37,855 nt of DNA from Blastococcus atacamensis (GCF_002938425.1 NZ_POQU01000031.1:1-37855), one strand, 5' to 3'. Numbered from the stretch's first letter, positions 1-7,912 are shown. A program made the numbers and translations. The notes: a model not told the origin generated them from the letters alone.

Positions 1-124
1 TTGCATTTTATTTCTTATCTATTTCATTGTTATCTTGTGTCTATTTGTTTTTTTATGAGGCCGGCGACACCCGAGACTTCCCCTGAACAGTTAGTCGGCA
101 GCGCCCGATGTGTATAAGAGCCAG
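1..124. other. Sequencing adapter and non-genomic contig end
   Basis: Positions 92-124 align without gaps to the 33-nt Nextera read-1 adapter, which ends in the Tn5 mosaic end, with 29 of 33 identities; the core TGTATAAGAG is at 111-120. Positions 55-83 sit where the 29-nt Illumina P5 oligo should be and share GGCGAC (63-68) and CGAGA (72-76). An 8-nt stretch at 84-91 fits the i5 index, so the 29+8+33 geometry is exact. Bases 1-54 are nearly all A/T and unlike the rest of the window. None of this is bacterial DNA; genomic sequence starts at about 125. Seen directly; the adapter sequences are from general knowledge. Confidence 0.93.
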
Positions 125-904
125 GTCCTGGGCGGTGGCGGCGGCGAGGGCGGATCGGGGGCCGGGTTCGGAGGGCTGTCCGGCCTCGGGGACGGCCAGA
201 CCGCCGACAACGGCCAGCTCGCGCAGAGCTGCCGCTCCGGCGCCGACGCCAACGAGTCCGTCGACTGCGCCGTCGTGGCCGACATCGACTCGATCCAGGA
301 CTTCTGGTCCCAGGCGCTGGGCGACAGCTACACCCGCACCGACACCGTGTTCTTCTCCGGCTCGGTGCAGACCAGCTGCGGCGGCGCCAGCAGCGGGTCC
401 GGGCCGTTCTACTGCCCGGCCGACCAGCTCGTCTACATCGACCTGAGCTTCTTCGACCAGCTGCAGCAGCAGTTCGGCGCCCAGGGCGGCCTGTTCGTCA
501 ACGCCTACGTCATCGCCCACGAGTACGGCCACCACGTGCAGAACCTGCTCGGTACCAACCGGCAGGTGCCCCCCGGCGAGACCGGCCCGACCAGCGGTAC
601 GGTGCGGCTCGAGCTGCAGGCGGACTGCTACGCCGGCACCTGGGCCGACCATGCCGAGACCGTGCCGGACGAGTCCGGGCAACCGCTGATCGCCGAGATC
701 ACCGAGGACGACGTCAACCGGGCCCTCGACGCGGCAGGGCGGATCGGCGACGACTTCATCCAGGAGAACCTGGGTGGCGGCACGGTGGACCAGGACGCCT
801 TCACGCACGGCTCCTCCGAGCAGCGCCAGCGCTGGTTCCGCACCGGGTACGCCTCCGGCGACCCGCGGGCCTGCGACACCTTCGGCACCGACGACCTCGG
901 CTGA
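125..904 (+). CDS. Neutral zinc metallopeptidase, YpfJ/KPN_02809 family (5'-truncated)
   Basis: Putative zinc-dependent peptidase of the PF04228 type. The translation has the zinc-binding motif HEYGH (nt 518-532) followed by HVQNLLG, and a later ELQADCYAG block that supplies the further acidic ligand typical of the family. The Gly-rich start (VLGGGGGEGG) fits the linker after the usual N-terminal membrane helix, which is missing because the contig begins inside the gene. The apparent ATG at 110 lies in adapter sequence and is not a real start. Four cysteines in the middle part could form disulfides, in line with an extracytoplasmic domain. The stop overlaps the next start by one base. Substrate unknown. 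Confidence 0.85.
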   Translation, partial: VLGGGGGEGGSGAGFGGLSGLGDGQTADNGQLAQSCRSGADANESVDCAVVADIDSIQDFWSQALGDSYTRTDTVFFSGSVQTSCGGASSGSGPFYCPADQLVYIDLSFFDQLQQQFGAQGGLFVNAYVIAHEYGHHVQNLLGTNRQVPPGETGPTSGTVRLELQADCYAGTWADHAETVPDESGQPLIAEITEDDVNRALDAAGRIGDDFIQENLGGGTVDQDAFTHGSSEQRQRWFRTGYASGDPRACDTFGTDDLG

Positions 905-1698
905 TGACGCCGACCGAGCCGGCCGAGCACCTCCGCGTCTCGAGGGACGGTCACGTCGCGACCCTGACCATCGACCGCCCGGCGAAGCGCAACGCGATGA
1001 CGCTGCGCATGTGGGCGGACCTGCCGGGGGTGCTGGCCCCCCTGGCCGTCGATCCCGCCGTCCGGGTGCTCGTGGTCACCGGCGCGGGCCCCAGCTTCTG
1101 CGCGGGAGCCGACATCACCGACCTCCTCCGAGGCGAGGACCCGGCGGACCCGATGGCCGACGTCCGGCGGCACAACCTGGCCGCCCAGGCGGCGCTGCGC
1201 GACTTCCCGAAGCCCACGCTGGCGATGATCCGGGGCCACTGCATCGGCGGCGGGGTGGAGCTGGCCACCTGCTGCGACCTGCGGTTCGCCGACAGGACCG
1301 CGGTCTTCGGCGTCACCCCGGCCAAGGTCGGCATCGTCTACACGCCTTCGTCGACCAGCGCGCTGCTCGACCTCGTCGGCCCGGCGACGACGAAGTACCT
1401 GCTCTACAGCGGGGAACTGCTGGACGCCGACGCCGCGCTGCGGACCGGCCTGGTGGACCGGCTGCTGGACGACGTAGAGCTCGAACCGGAGGTGCGCCGG
1501 TTCGCCGACGTCCTCGCGTCGCGCTCGGCACTCAGCCAGCGGGCCACCAAGGAGGTCGTCGCCGCGCTCACGGTCGGTGACGACGCCGAGTCGATGGCGG
1601 CGGCCCGGTACCGCGAGACCATCGCCGCCGGTGAGCTGGCGGAGGGCGTCCAGGCCTTCACCGAGCGCCGCGCGCCGCGGTTCCCCTGGCCGAACTGA
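904..1698 (+). CDS. Enoyl-CoA hydratase/isomerase family protein (crotonase)
   Basis: 264-aa crotonase-fold enzyme acting on acyl-CoA thioesters. The oxyanion-hole segments are visible: SFCAGADI and HCIGGGVELA. Glu119 in GGGVELA corresponds to the first catalytic Glu (Glu144 of rat hydratase). The second catalytic Glu (Glu164) is absent: the aligned segment reads VTPAKVGIV with no acid. The C-terminus EGVQAFTERRAPRF is typical of the family. The start ATG overlaps the upstream stop (TGATG), suggesting cotranscription, though the pairing with a peptidase gives no clue to substrate. With one catalytic acid it may be an isomerase or a specialised lyase rather than a classical hydratase; that is inference. 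Confidence 0.9.
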   Translation: MTPTEPAEHLRVSRDGHVATLTIDRPAKRNAMTLRMWADLPGVLAPLAVDPAVRVLVVTGAGPSFCAGADITDLLRGEDPADPMADVRRHNLAAQAALRDFPKPTLAMIRGHCIGGGVELATCCDLRFADRTAVFGVTPAKVGIVYTPSSTSALLDLVGPATTKYLLYSGELLDADAALRTGLVDRLLDDVELEPEVRRFADVLASRSALSQRATKEVVAALTVGDDAESMAAARYRETIAAGELAEGVQAFTERRAPRFPWPN

Positions 1699-1931
1699 TC
1701 TTCCCCGTTTCGTCCACCCCCTGACGCGGGTACCTGACCCTCCGCGAGGAACGGTGCTCTGCGGAGCGGCGGAGGACGGCGCAGCGCAGGTCGCTGGCCG
1801 ACGTCCGCCACCCGATCCCGCCCCGGGACGCACGGATGCGCCGGGTGGACGACGTCAGTTTTCCTGTGCACCACCAGTGCGCTGACCCACCGTCATTGCG
1901 GCCGTCCGGGCCGGTGAGCAACCGTCCGGAT

Positions 1932-1955
1932 GTGTGCGGCATTGCCGCTGGGGTA
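1932..1955 (+). promoter_or_regulatory. Candidate SigB/SigF-type stress promoter
   Basis: GTGT at 1932-1935 and GGGTA at 1951-1955 are 15 nt apart. This resembles the actinobacterial general-stress pattern (GTTT-like -35, GGGTA -10). It lies 37 bp before the ATG at 1993, which has a strong GAGGAGGA ribosome site at 1982-1989. The -35 is imperfect, so this is a weak call. The rest of the 294-bp gap 1699-1992 holds nothing else I can identify. Confidence 0.35.
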
Positions 1956-1992
1956 GCGCCTCCACCGACCACATGCATGCCGAGGAGGACCG

Positions 1993-2784
1993 ATGACTCA
2001 CTCCATCGACACCCCGTTCCCGCCCCCGGCTCCCGTCGATACGGGCGCCACGACCGCCAGCACCTCGAGCTCCAGCACGTCGAAGGCCGACGTCGCCAAG
2101 GACGAGGCCCGCAACGTCAAGGACACCGCCGCCCAGGCCGGTGGGCAGGTCGCGGCCACCGCGGCCGACCAGGCCAAGACGGTGGTCGACGAGACCCAGC
2201 GTCAGGCCAAGGACCTGCTCGAGCAGGGCCGTTCGCAGCTCAAGGAGCAGACGGTCGGCCAGCAGCAGAAGGCCGCGTCCGGCCTGACGTCGCTCGCCCA
2301 GGAGCTGCGCGGCCTCGCCGACGGCACCGGCAGCGGCGCCCCCGGCCCCGCTCGTGACCTGCTCCACCAGGCCTCCGGGATCGTCGAGGGCTTCGCCGAC
2401 AAGCTGCAGAACCGCGAGCCGGCCGAGCTGCTCGACGAGGTCCGCGCCTTCGCCCGCCGCAAGCCCGGCATGTTCCTGCTGGGTGCGGCCGCCGCAGGTG
2501 TGCTCGCCGGACGCCTGACCAGCGGTGTCCGCGCCGCGCACACCGACTCGGGCTCCACCGGTGGCGGTGCCTCCTACCGGACCACGCCCACCAACTACGT
2601 GGACCCGGCGCCGACCTACTCCGACTACTCCAGCGCCACCACCGGCACCGGGGTCGCCACGGGAACCGGCGCACCGCTGCCCCCGCCGCCGTACGGCACC
2701 ACGCCGCCGGCCGGCAGCATGGTCCCGCCGGCGACGCCCGCGGGCTGGGACGACCCGGCGCGCCGCCCGGGTGAGGTGGGCTGA
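1993..2784 (+). CDS. Ala-rich coiled-coil protein with one membrane segment
   Basis: 263-aa protein I do not recognise by function. The first 50 residues are Pro/Thr/Ser-rich. About 35-110 is an Ala/Lys/Glu/Gln-rich amphipathic stretch (e.g. KDEARNVKDTAAQAGG) resembling LEA-like or coiled-coil repeats. Around 160-175, FLLGAAAAGVLAGRL looks like one membrane helix preceded by basic residues (FARRKPG). The tail is Pro/Gly/Tyr/Thr-rich and probably disordered. A strong GAGGAGGA ribosome site supports the start. It heads an operon with a holin-X family and a DUF3618 protein, a grouping common in actinobacteria and probably envelope or stress related. Confidence 0.8.
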   Translation: MTHSIDTPFPPPAPVDTGATTASTSSSSTSKADVAKDEARNVKDTAAQAGGQVAATAADQAKTVVDETQRQAKDLLEQGRSQLKEQTVGQQQKAASGLTSLAQELRGLADGTGSGAPGPARDLLHQASGIVEGFADKLQNREPAELLDEVRAFARRKPGMFLLGAAAAGVLAGRLTSGVRAAHTDSGSTGGGASYRTTPTNYVDPAPTYSDYSSATTGTGVATGTGAPLPPPPYGTTPPAGSMVPPATPAGWDDPARRPGEVG

Positions 2785-2785
2785 C

Positions 2786-3292
2786 ATGAGCTCCCCCTAC
2801 TCCGGGGCGACTCCCGCGGGGACCCCGCAGAGCTATGCCGACCCGACGCCGCAGAACTACGCGGCCGACTACAGCGGCGGCATGGGGACCCCCATGACCG
2901 AGGCGGGCCACCCGGACGTCGAGGGCGTCTCCGTCGGTGCCCTCATCGGTGAGGTCGCCAAGGACATGTCCACCCTGATGCGGCAGGAGCTCGAGCTCGC
3001 CAAGGTGGAGATGAAGGCCGAGGCGAAGAAGGCCGGCACCGGTGCCGGGCTCTTCGGCGCTGCCGGCTTCGCCGCCTACATGGCGATCTTCTTCCTCTCC
3101 ATCGCCCTCTGGTGGGCGCTGTCCCACCTCGTGGGGCACAGCTGGTCCGCGCTCATCGTGGCCATCCTCTGGGGCGTCGTCGCCGCCGTGGCCGGCCTGA
3201 TGGGCAAGAAGAAGTTCCAGCAGGTGAACCCGAAGCCCGAGCGCACCGTCGAGACCCTCCAGCAGGTTCCCGGCGCACTCAAGCCCAACTGA
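2786..3292 (+). CDS. Phage-holin-superfamily (Holin-X type) membrane protein
   Basis: 168-aa protein resembling the actinobacterial Holin-X family (PF07332). After a disordered Pro/Tyr/Thr-rich head (1-50), VSVGALIGEVAKDMSTLMRQ begins the cytoplasmic helix LELAKVEMKAEAKKA. Two hydrophobic helices follow (around GLFGAAGFAAYMAIFFLSIA and ALIVAILWGVVAAVAGLMG), then a basic tail. The name is historical; in chromosomal actinobacterial contexts the protein is not linked to lysis. The ATG at 2786 lies 1 bp after the upstream stop and the ribosome site GAGGTGGG falls inside the preceding gene, so translation is probably coupled. Confidence 0.8.
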   Translation: MSSPYSGATPAGTPQSYADPTPQNYAADYSGGMGTPMTEAGHPDVEGVSVGALIGEVAKDMSTLMRQELELAKVEMKAEAKKAGTGAGLFGAAGFAAYMAIFFLSIALWWALSHLVGHSWSALIVAILWGVVAAVAGLMGKKKFQQVNPKPERTVETLQQVPGALKPN

Positions 3293-3333
3293 CCAGCAGA
3301 CCGCTGAGGTCTCTTGAACGGCAGGAGCCGAAC

Positions 3334-3999
3334 ATGACCAGCAGTGACCCGGATGTCATCCGGCGGCAGATCGAGGACACGCGGCGCGAGCTCAGCTACG
3401 ACGTGGACGCCCTCAACGAGAAGGTCAACCCGTCCCGCGTCATGGACCGTCGGGTGACCGCGGCCAAGGGCCGCGTGACCAATCTCAAGGACAAGGTCAT
3501 GGGCACCGCCCACGACACGAGGTCCTCGGCGCACGGCATGGCCTCCGACGCGGCCGGCTCGGTGCAGAACTCCGCCTCCACCGCGGCTGACAGCGTCCAG
3601 CACGCGGCCCAGTCCGCGGTGGGCGCCGTCCAGCAGGCGCCGGAGACGATCACCCGTCAGGCGCAGGGCAACCCCCTCGCCGCGGGCCTCATCGCCTTCG
3701 GCGTGGGTTGGCTGGTCTCCAGCCTGCTCCCCGCCTCGCAGAAGGAGCAGGACCTGGCCCAGCAGGCCGAGTCCGCGGTCCGCGAGAACAAGGATGCCCT
3801 TCTCGCGCCGGCCAAGCAGGCCGCGCAGGAGATCGGCGAGCAGCTGAAGCCCGCCGCCCAGCAGGCGGTCGAGGAGGTCAAGTCCACCGCTCAGGGTGCG
3901 GCCGAGACCGTGAAGCAGGAGGGCCAGTCCGCGGCCCAGGACGTGCAGGGCCAGGCCCAGCAGTCCAAGGAGACCGTGCAGAGCCAGGCCTCCAGCTGA
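3334..3999 (+). CDS. DUF3618 domain membrane-associated protein
   Basis: 221-aa protein. The N-terminus has the DUF3618 signature: IRRQIEDTRRELSYDVDAL followed by NEKVNPSRV. Then comes an Ala/Ser/Gln-rich region, a short hydrophobic helix near 110-130 (LAAGLIAFGVGWLVSSLLP) and a long Ala/Gln/Glu/Lys-rich tail with repeated QS/AQ patterns predicted to be helical or coiled. The start has GGCAGGAG upstream (3320-3327). Third gene of the operon from 1993, 41 bp after the previous stop. Function unknown; the family usually occurs beside holin-X proteins, as here. Confidence 0.82.
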   Translation: MTSSDPDVIRRQIEDTRRELSYDVDALNEKVNPSRVMDRRVTAAKGRVTNLKDKVMGTAHDTRSSAHGMASDAAGSVQNSASTAADSVQHAAQSAVGAVQQAPETITRQAQGNPLAAGLIAFGVGWLVSSLLPASQKEQDLAQQAESAVRENKDALLAPAKQAAQEIGEQLKPAAQQAVEEVKSTAQGAAETVKQEGQSAAQDVQGQAQQSKETVQSQASS

Positions 4000-4012
4000 T
4001 CAGCTGATCAGC
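3995..4012. repeat. Perfect 18-bp palindrome over the stop codon
   Basis: GCTGATCAGCTGATCAGC is its own reverse complement and includes the TGA of the DUF3618 gene plus two BclI-type TGATCA cores. It may add to transcript-end structure; no protein is assigned. Confidence 0.5.
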
Positions 4013-4037
4013 GGGTCGCCGACCCGCTCCGTACGCC

Positions 4038-4069
4038 TGCGCCCCGCCGGGAACTCCCGGCGGGGCGCA
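4038..4069. terminator. Rho-independent-like hairpin after the DUF3618 operon
   Basis: A perfect 15-bp inverted repeat, 4038-4052 against 4055-4069 (arm TGCGCCCCGCCGGGA), with only 2 nt between arms. No T-run follows, as is usual in high-GC actinobacteria. It separates the 1993-3999 operon from the signalling genes at 4217. Confidence 0.75.
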
Positions 4070-4216
4070 GTGCTGTCCGGACGCCCTCCCCCCGACGGGT
4101 GAGACGTCCCGGCCCCCGCTGCAGGGCCCCTCCCGTGGCGCCGTTCCTCCCGGGGACGACGCCAGGCGGCGGCGGCCGCGACCGCGGTCGGACGCCACGA
4201 CCGACGGGAGCTCCTC

Positions 4217-4633
4217 GTGGACTCGGCCCTGCACGCCACCGACCCCTCCCCCGGTCGGTCCCGGGTCCTGGTGGCCGACGACGAGGACGACATCCGCGAC
4301 CTGGTCTGCGTGGCCGTGCGCAAGGCCGGCTGCGACGTGGTCCGCTCGGTCAACGACGGCGCCGAGGCGCTGGTCGCCGCGCGCACCGACCTGCCCGACC
4401 TGGCCGTCCTGGACGTCTCGATGCCCGGGGCCACCGGCCTGGAGATCTGCACGGCGCTGCGCGAGGACCCGGTCACCACCGGCATCCGCATCCTGCTGCT
4501 CTCGGCCGGCGCCTCCCCCGACGAGGTCGCCCGCGGCCTCTCGGCCGGTGCCGACGCCTATCTCGCCAAGCCCTTCACCGTCGCCGGCCTGGTCTCCCAG
4601 GTGCGGGCGCTGACCGTGGGGGTGCCGGCATGA
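4217..4633 (+). CDS. Stand-alone receiver-domain response regulator
   Basis: 138-aa single CheY-like receiver with no output domain. The acidic pocket is VADDEDD (Asp21/22), the phospho-acceptor is Asp66 in LAVLDVSMPG, and Lys118 is in YLAKPF. GTG start with GGGAG 7-8 nt upstream. Its TGA overlaps the ATG of the following histidine kinase (ATGA), so the two are made together and probably form a phosphotransfer pair. Without a DNA-binding domain it likely acts by protein contact or as a phosphate shuttle, possibly feeding the other receiver proteins in this window (inference). Confidence 0.9.
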   Translation: MDSALHATDPSPGRSRVLVADDEDDIRDLVCVAVRKAGCDVVRSVNDGAEALVAARTDLPDLAVLDVSMPGATGLEICTALREDPVTTGIRILLLSAGASPDEVARGLSAGADAYLAKPFTVAGLVSQVRALTVGVPA

Positions 4634-6420
4634 GCCTCGCCGTCCTGGACCGTCCCGCCGCCCCCGTGCCCGCGCGGACGCACCGGCTGACCGACCCCGC
4701 CACCTGGCAGGCCACGCTCCGCGGGCCGCTCCCCTGCACCGTCGTCTTCGCCGCGACGGCGGCGGTCCTGGCGGCCGGCTGGGTGCCGGTCGTCGACCGC
4801 CTGCTGACCGGCGCGGGGGTGGCCGTCGCGGTCGCCACCTCCGCCACCGCTTGGGCGGTCCGCCGGTCGCGGGCGAGCCTCCGGTCGCTGGCCGTCCCGG
4901 CGGCGCACCTGGTGGCCGTCGCCCTCCTGTACGCCGGTACCGCGTCAGCGACCATGCTCTTCCTGCTCCTCGGCCCGCTCCTGGTGCTGTCGTCGCACCC
5001 CACCCGCGCCGGGGTCCCGATCGCTGCGGGCGGCACGGCGGTCGTCCTGCTGGTCCCCGAGCTCATGGGCACCGCGTTCGCCGCGGCGCACCCGCCGGCC
5101 GGGGCGCTGCTGCTCGGTCCGCTGGCCGTCGCGGTGGGCAGCCTCGCCGTCCACGAGGACAAGCGCCGCGTCATCGCCCAGGCCGGCGACATCGCCCGGC
5201 TGCAGCGCGAGCAGTCCGCACTGCTGGAGCAGGTGCGCAGCCGCGCCGACGAGCTGGACACCGCCTCGCGGATCCTGGCCGCGCGCGCCCAGACCATGAC
5301 CAGCGTCATCGACGCGGTGACCCAGCAGTCGATCATCGGCACCGACCGGGACGGCACCATCCGCGTCTGGAACCCCGGCGCGGAGCGAATGCTCGGTCTG
5401 CTGCGGCCTGATGTCGTCCGGAAGCGGTCGATCCTCGAGTTCCACGAGCCGGACGAACTCGCTGCCGCTGCCGAGAGCATCGGATCGACCACGCCGCTCG
5501 AGGCGCTCGTGCACGCCGCCCGGGTGGAGGGCAGCGACGTCCGCGACTGGACCTACGTCGCCGCCGACGGCAGCCACCGCACCGTGTCGGTGGCCATCAC
5601 GCCGCGGTCGGACGACCGCGGCGTGCATGCAGGCTGGAACTTCGTCGGCACCGACATGACCGAGACGCGTGCCACGCAGCGGATGAAGGACCAGTTCGTG
5701 AGCCTCATCAGCCACGAGCTGCGCACCCCGCTGAGCTCGATCCTGGGCTACCTCGAGCTGGTCATGGACGACGAGGAGTCACCGCTCACCGAGGAGCAGC
5801 GCCAGTACCTCTCGACGGTCGAGCGCAACGCCCAGCGTCTGCTGCGGCTGGTCGGCGACCTGCTCTTCACCGCGCAGGTGGAGAGCGGACGATTCACCCT
5901 CCAGCCGGCCGACGTCGACCTCGCCGGGGTGGTCCGCGCCGCCGAGGAGACCGCCCGCGTCGCCGCGGCGAACGCCGGCGTGGAGATCGTGGTGGACGTG
6001 CCGGCCGACGGCCTCGTCGTCTCCGGGGACGCCGTCCGCCTCGGGCAGGCATGCGACAACCTGGTCTCCAACGCCGTCAAGTTCACCCCCGGTGGCGGCC
6101 AGGTGCGGCTCTCGCTGCAGCGGTCCTGGCAGACCGCCGACGGCGAGGTCGTGGCCGAGCAGCGCCCCGGCGCCGTCCCCGTGGCGCTGCTGTCGGTGGC
6201 CGACACGGGCATGGGCATCCCGGCCGGCGAGCAGGGACAGCTGTTCACCCGGTTCTTCCGCTCCTCCACCGCCCAGCGCAACGCCGTGCCCGGGGTCGGT
6301 CTGGGGCTGACCATCACCAAGGCCATCACCACCGCCCACGGCGGCTCCCTGGACCTGGTCAGCGCGGAGGGCCAGGGCACCACCTTCACCATGGCCCTGC
6401 CCCTCGGGCCGGCGGCCTGA
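4630..6420 (+). CDS. PAS-domain sensor histidine kinase
   Basis: 596-aa membrane sensor kinase. Several hydrophobic helices fill about 30-175 (e.g. LVAVALLYAGTASATMLFLL), followed by a coiled linker (LQREQSALLEQVRSRADELD). A PAS domain follows (SIIGTDRDGTIRVWNPGAER) at roughly 235-345. The dimerisation domain has the phospho-accepting His362 in ISHELRTPLSSILGYLE. The ATPase domain shows the N box DNLVSNAVKFTP, the D-box DTGMGIP and GVGLGLTI. The sensed signal is unknown; the membrane part has no recognisable sensory domain. Start ATG at 4630 overlaps the receiver gene's stop. Confidence 0.93.
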   Translation: MSLAVLDRPAAPVPARTHRLTDPATWQATLRGPLPCTVVFAATAAVLAAGWVPVVDRLLTGAGVAVAVATSATAWAVRRSRASLRSLAVPAAHLVAVALLYAGTASATMLFLLLGPLLVLSSHPTRAGVPIAAGGTAVVLLVPELMGTAFAAAHPPAGALLLGPLAVAVGSLAVHEDKRRVIAQAGDIARLQREQSALLEQVRSRADELDTASRILAARAQTMTSVIDAVTQQSIIGTDRDGTIRVWNPGAERMLGLLRPDVVRKRSILEFHEPDELAAAAESIGSTTPLEALVHAARVEGSDVRDWTYVAADGSHRTVSVAITPRSDDRGVHAGWNFVGTDMTETRATQRMKDQFVSLISHELRTPLSSILGYLELVMDDEESPLTEEQRQYLSTVERNAQRLLRLVGDLLFTAQVESGRFTLQPADVDLAGVVRAAEETARVAAANAGVEIVVDVPADGLVVSGDAVRLGQACDNLVSNAVKFTPGGGQVRLSLQRSWQTADGEVVAEQRPGAVPVALLSVADTGMGIPAGEQGQLFTRFFRSSTAQRNAVPGVGLGLTITKAITTAHGGSLDLVSAEGQGTTFTMALPLGPAA

Positions 6421-6450
6421 CCGTGACCCGCCCCGCGCCCCTCGCTCCCT

Positions 6451-6480
6451 CCCGGGACGGGGGGCGTAGGGCGTCCCGGG
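6451..6480. terminator. Hairpin after the histidine kinase
   Basis: CCCGGGACG (6451-6459) pairs with CGTCCCGGG (6472-6480) across a 12-nt G-rich loop, 31 bp after the kinase stop. No T-run. Probable terminator separating the kinase from the TasA operon. Confidence 0.5.
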
Positions 6481-6533
6481 GCCGGCGAGCGCTGTCCGGG
6501 GCCCGCAACCGGCCGATCTGCGGAGTACGGGCC

Positions 6534-6566
6534 GATTCCTTGCGGATTCCTTGCGGATCGCTGGCG
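6534..6566 (+). repeat. 11-bp tandem direct repeats upstream of the TasA operon
   Basis: GATTCCTTGCG occurs twice back to back (6534-6544, 6545-6555), followed by a degenerate third unit GATCGCTGGCG (6556-6566). An 11-bp period places units on one DNA face, the spacing used by OmpR/PhoB-family regulators. The array lies about 80 bp before the TasA-like start. An OmpR-family regulator is encoded at 8873-9580. Repeat seen directly; regulator link is inference. Confidence 0.55.
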
Positions 6567-6646
6567 GGTGGCCTGCGGTTGGCCCTCCAGAGTCTGTGTT
6601 GTCGCCGGAACACCGGTGGCACCACACGGACACAGGAGACATGGAC

Positions 6647-7246
6647 ATGAGCACCTCGACCGGCATTGCCACCAGCTCCACCGCCCGCAAGGTCGTCGCC
6701 TCGCTCGGCATCCTCGGTGCCACGGCTGCCATCGCCGGCCTCGGTACCTTCGGTGACTTCACCAGCAGCACCACCCCGACCGACCTCACCGTCGGCACCG
6801 GCACCGTCGCGATCAGCGCCGCCGCGCAGGGCACCGCCACCCTCGCCGCCACCGACTTCGTCCCCGGTGACTCGATGACCCGCGTGGTCAGCCTGAAGAA
6901 CGACGGGGCCGCCCTCGGCGCGCTGAACCTGAACACCATGTCCTCCACCAGCACCAAGCTCACCTCCGACGCGCTCAACGGCCTCCAGCTGCGACTGGAG
7001 TCCTGCAGCGCCCCGTGGACCGACGCCGTCGTCCCGGTCTGCAACGGCACCAAGACCACCGTCAGCAGCGGCCAGGCGGTCCGGACCATCGACCTCGCCT
7101 CGTCCCCCGCCATGGGTGCGGGCAAGACCGACTACCTGGCGGTCACCCTCAGCCTGCCCACCACGGCCGGCAACGACTTCCAGAACCTGTCGACCAAGCT
7201 GTCCCTGGTCTTCACCGGCACGCAGCGCAGCGGCACCGCCCGCTGA
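6647..7246 (+). CDS. TasA/CalY (camelysin)-family secreted protein
   Basis: 199-aa secreted protein of the SipW-dependent TasA/camelysin type. After a polar head, KVVASLGILGATAAIAGLGT forms the signal helix, followed by FGDFTSSTT, like the SipW processing region. The mature part is a Thr/Ser/Ala-rich beta-sandwich-like domain with the typical phrase VPGDSMTRVVSLKNDG and a late LSLVFTGTQ. Two cysteines (in ESCSAPW and PVCNGT) may pair. AGGAG at 6634-6638 is 8 nt before ATG 6647 but only 2 nt before ATG 6641, so 6647 is chosen. The dedicated signal peptidase follows directly. In Bacillus such proteins form biofilm fibres; the same role here is inferred. Confidence 0.82.
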   Translation: MSTSTGIATSSTARKVVASLGILGATAAIAGLGTFGDFTSSTTPTDLTVGTGTVAISAAAQGTATLAATDFVPGDSMTRVVSLKNDGAALGALNLNTMSSTSTKLTSDALNGLQLRLESCSAPWTDAVVPVCNGTKTTVSSGQAVRTIDLASSPAMGAGKTDYLAVTLSLPTTAGNDFQNLSTKLSLVFTGTQRSGTAR

Positions 7247-7279
7247 TCCCGGCCCGACACCGATACGGAGATCCACGCC

Positions 7280-7912
7280 ATGACCACCGTCCTCCCCGTC
7301 CGCCGCCCAGGGGCAGCCACGGCGCTGCCCCTGGACACGGACGAGCGCTCGACCGCCGGCGGCAACGCCGGCCGGGCCCGCCAGATCTGGGGCCGTCTGG
7401 CCCCGTGGCTGGCCCGCGGCGCCCTGGGGATCGCGGTCCTGGCATTCGCCGTCCTCGCCGTCGGGCCCCACGTGTTCGGCTACCGCACGATGACCATGCT
7501 GACCGGCAGCATGGCTCCCGAGATCGAGCCCGGCGATGTCACCGTCGCCACCCCGGTCCCCGTCTCGGAGGTCACCGAGGGCATGGTGATCAGCTACCAC
7601 ATGCCCGTCGGGGACCAGCGCCTGGTGACCCACCGGGTCGTCTCGGTGGACCGCGCCGCCGACGGCAGCGTCACCGTCCAGACCAAGGGCGATGCCAACA
7701 CCGCGAACGACCCGTGGACCGCGAGCCTGGAGGGCGACACCGTCTACCAGGTGCAGGCGGTCATCCCCGAGGTCGGCGAGCTGATCCGGCTCTTCCGCAC
7801 CCCGGGCCTGAGCCAGGCACTGCTCTACGGTGCACCGGTCCTCCTGGCGGGCTGGCTGCTCATGACCATCTGGCGCCCCGAGCGGAACGAGAACGAGGAG
7901 GTCCCGGCATGA
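7280..7912 (+). CDS. SipW-type signal peptidase I (Ser/His class)
   Basis: 210-aa membrane signal peptidase of the ER/SipW type. A helix at about 43-62 is followed by MLTGSMAPEIEPGD with catalytic Ser77, LVTHRVV with His118 in place of the bacterial Lys, and the conserved TKGDAN box (135-140). A second membrane helix lies near the C-terminus (LLYGAPVLLAGWLLMTIW). It sits 33 bp after the TasA-like gene, its likely substrate, and overlaps the next gene (ATGA). The small secreted protein downstream may be a second substrate. Confidence 0.9.
   Translation: MTTVLPVRRPGAATALPLDTDERSTAGGNAGRARQIWGRLAPWLARGALGIAVLAFAVLAVGPHVFGYRTMTMLTGSMAPEIEPGDVTVATPVPVSEVTEGMVISYHMPVGDQRLVTHRVVSVDRAADGSVTVQTKGDANTANDPWTASLEGDTVYQVQAVIPEVGELIRLFRTPGLSQALLYGAPVLLAGWLLMTIWRPERNENEEVPA

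Noticed and set aside
110-124. ATG at 110 as the start of the metallopeptidase gene
   Set aside because: These bases are part of the Nextera adapter; the true start is upstream in sequence not present here.
106-124. Tn5-like mosaic end as a real mobile element
   Set aside because: It continues into the full Nextera read-1 adapter, an index-sized gap and P5-like sequence, and there is no transposase.
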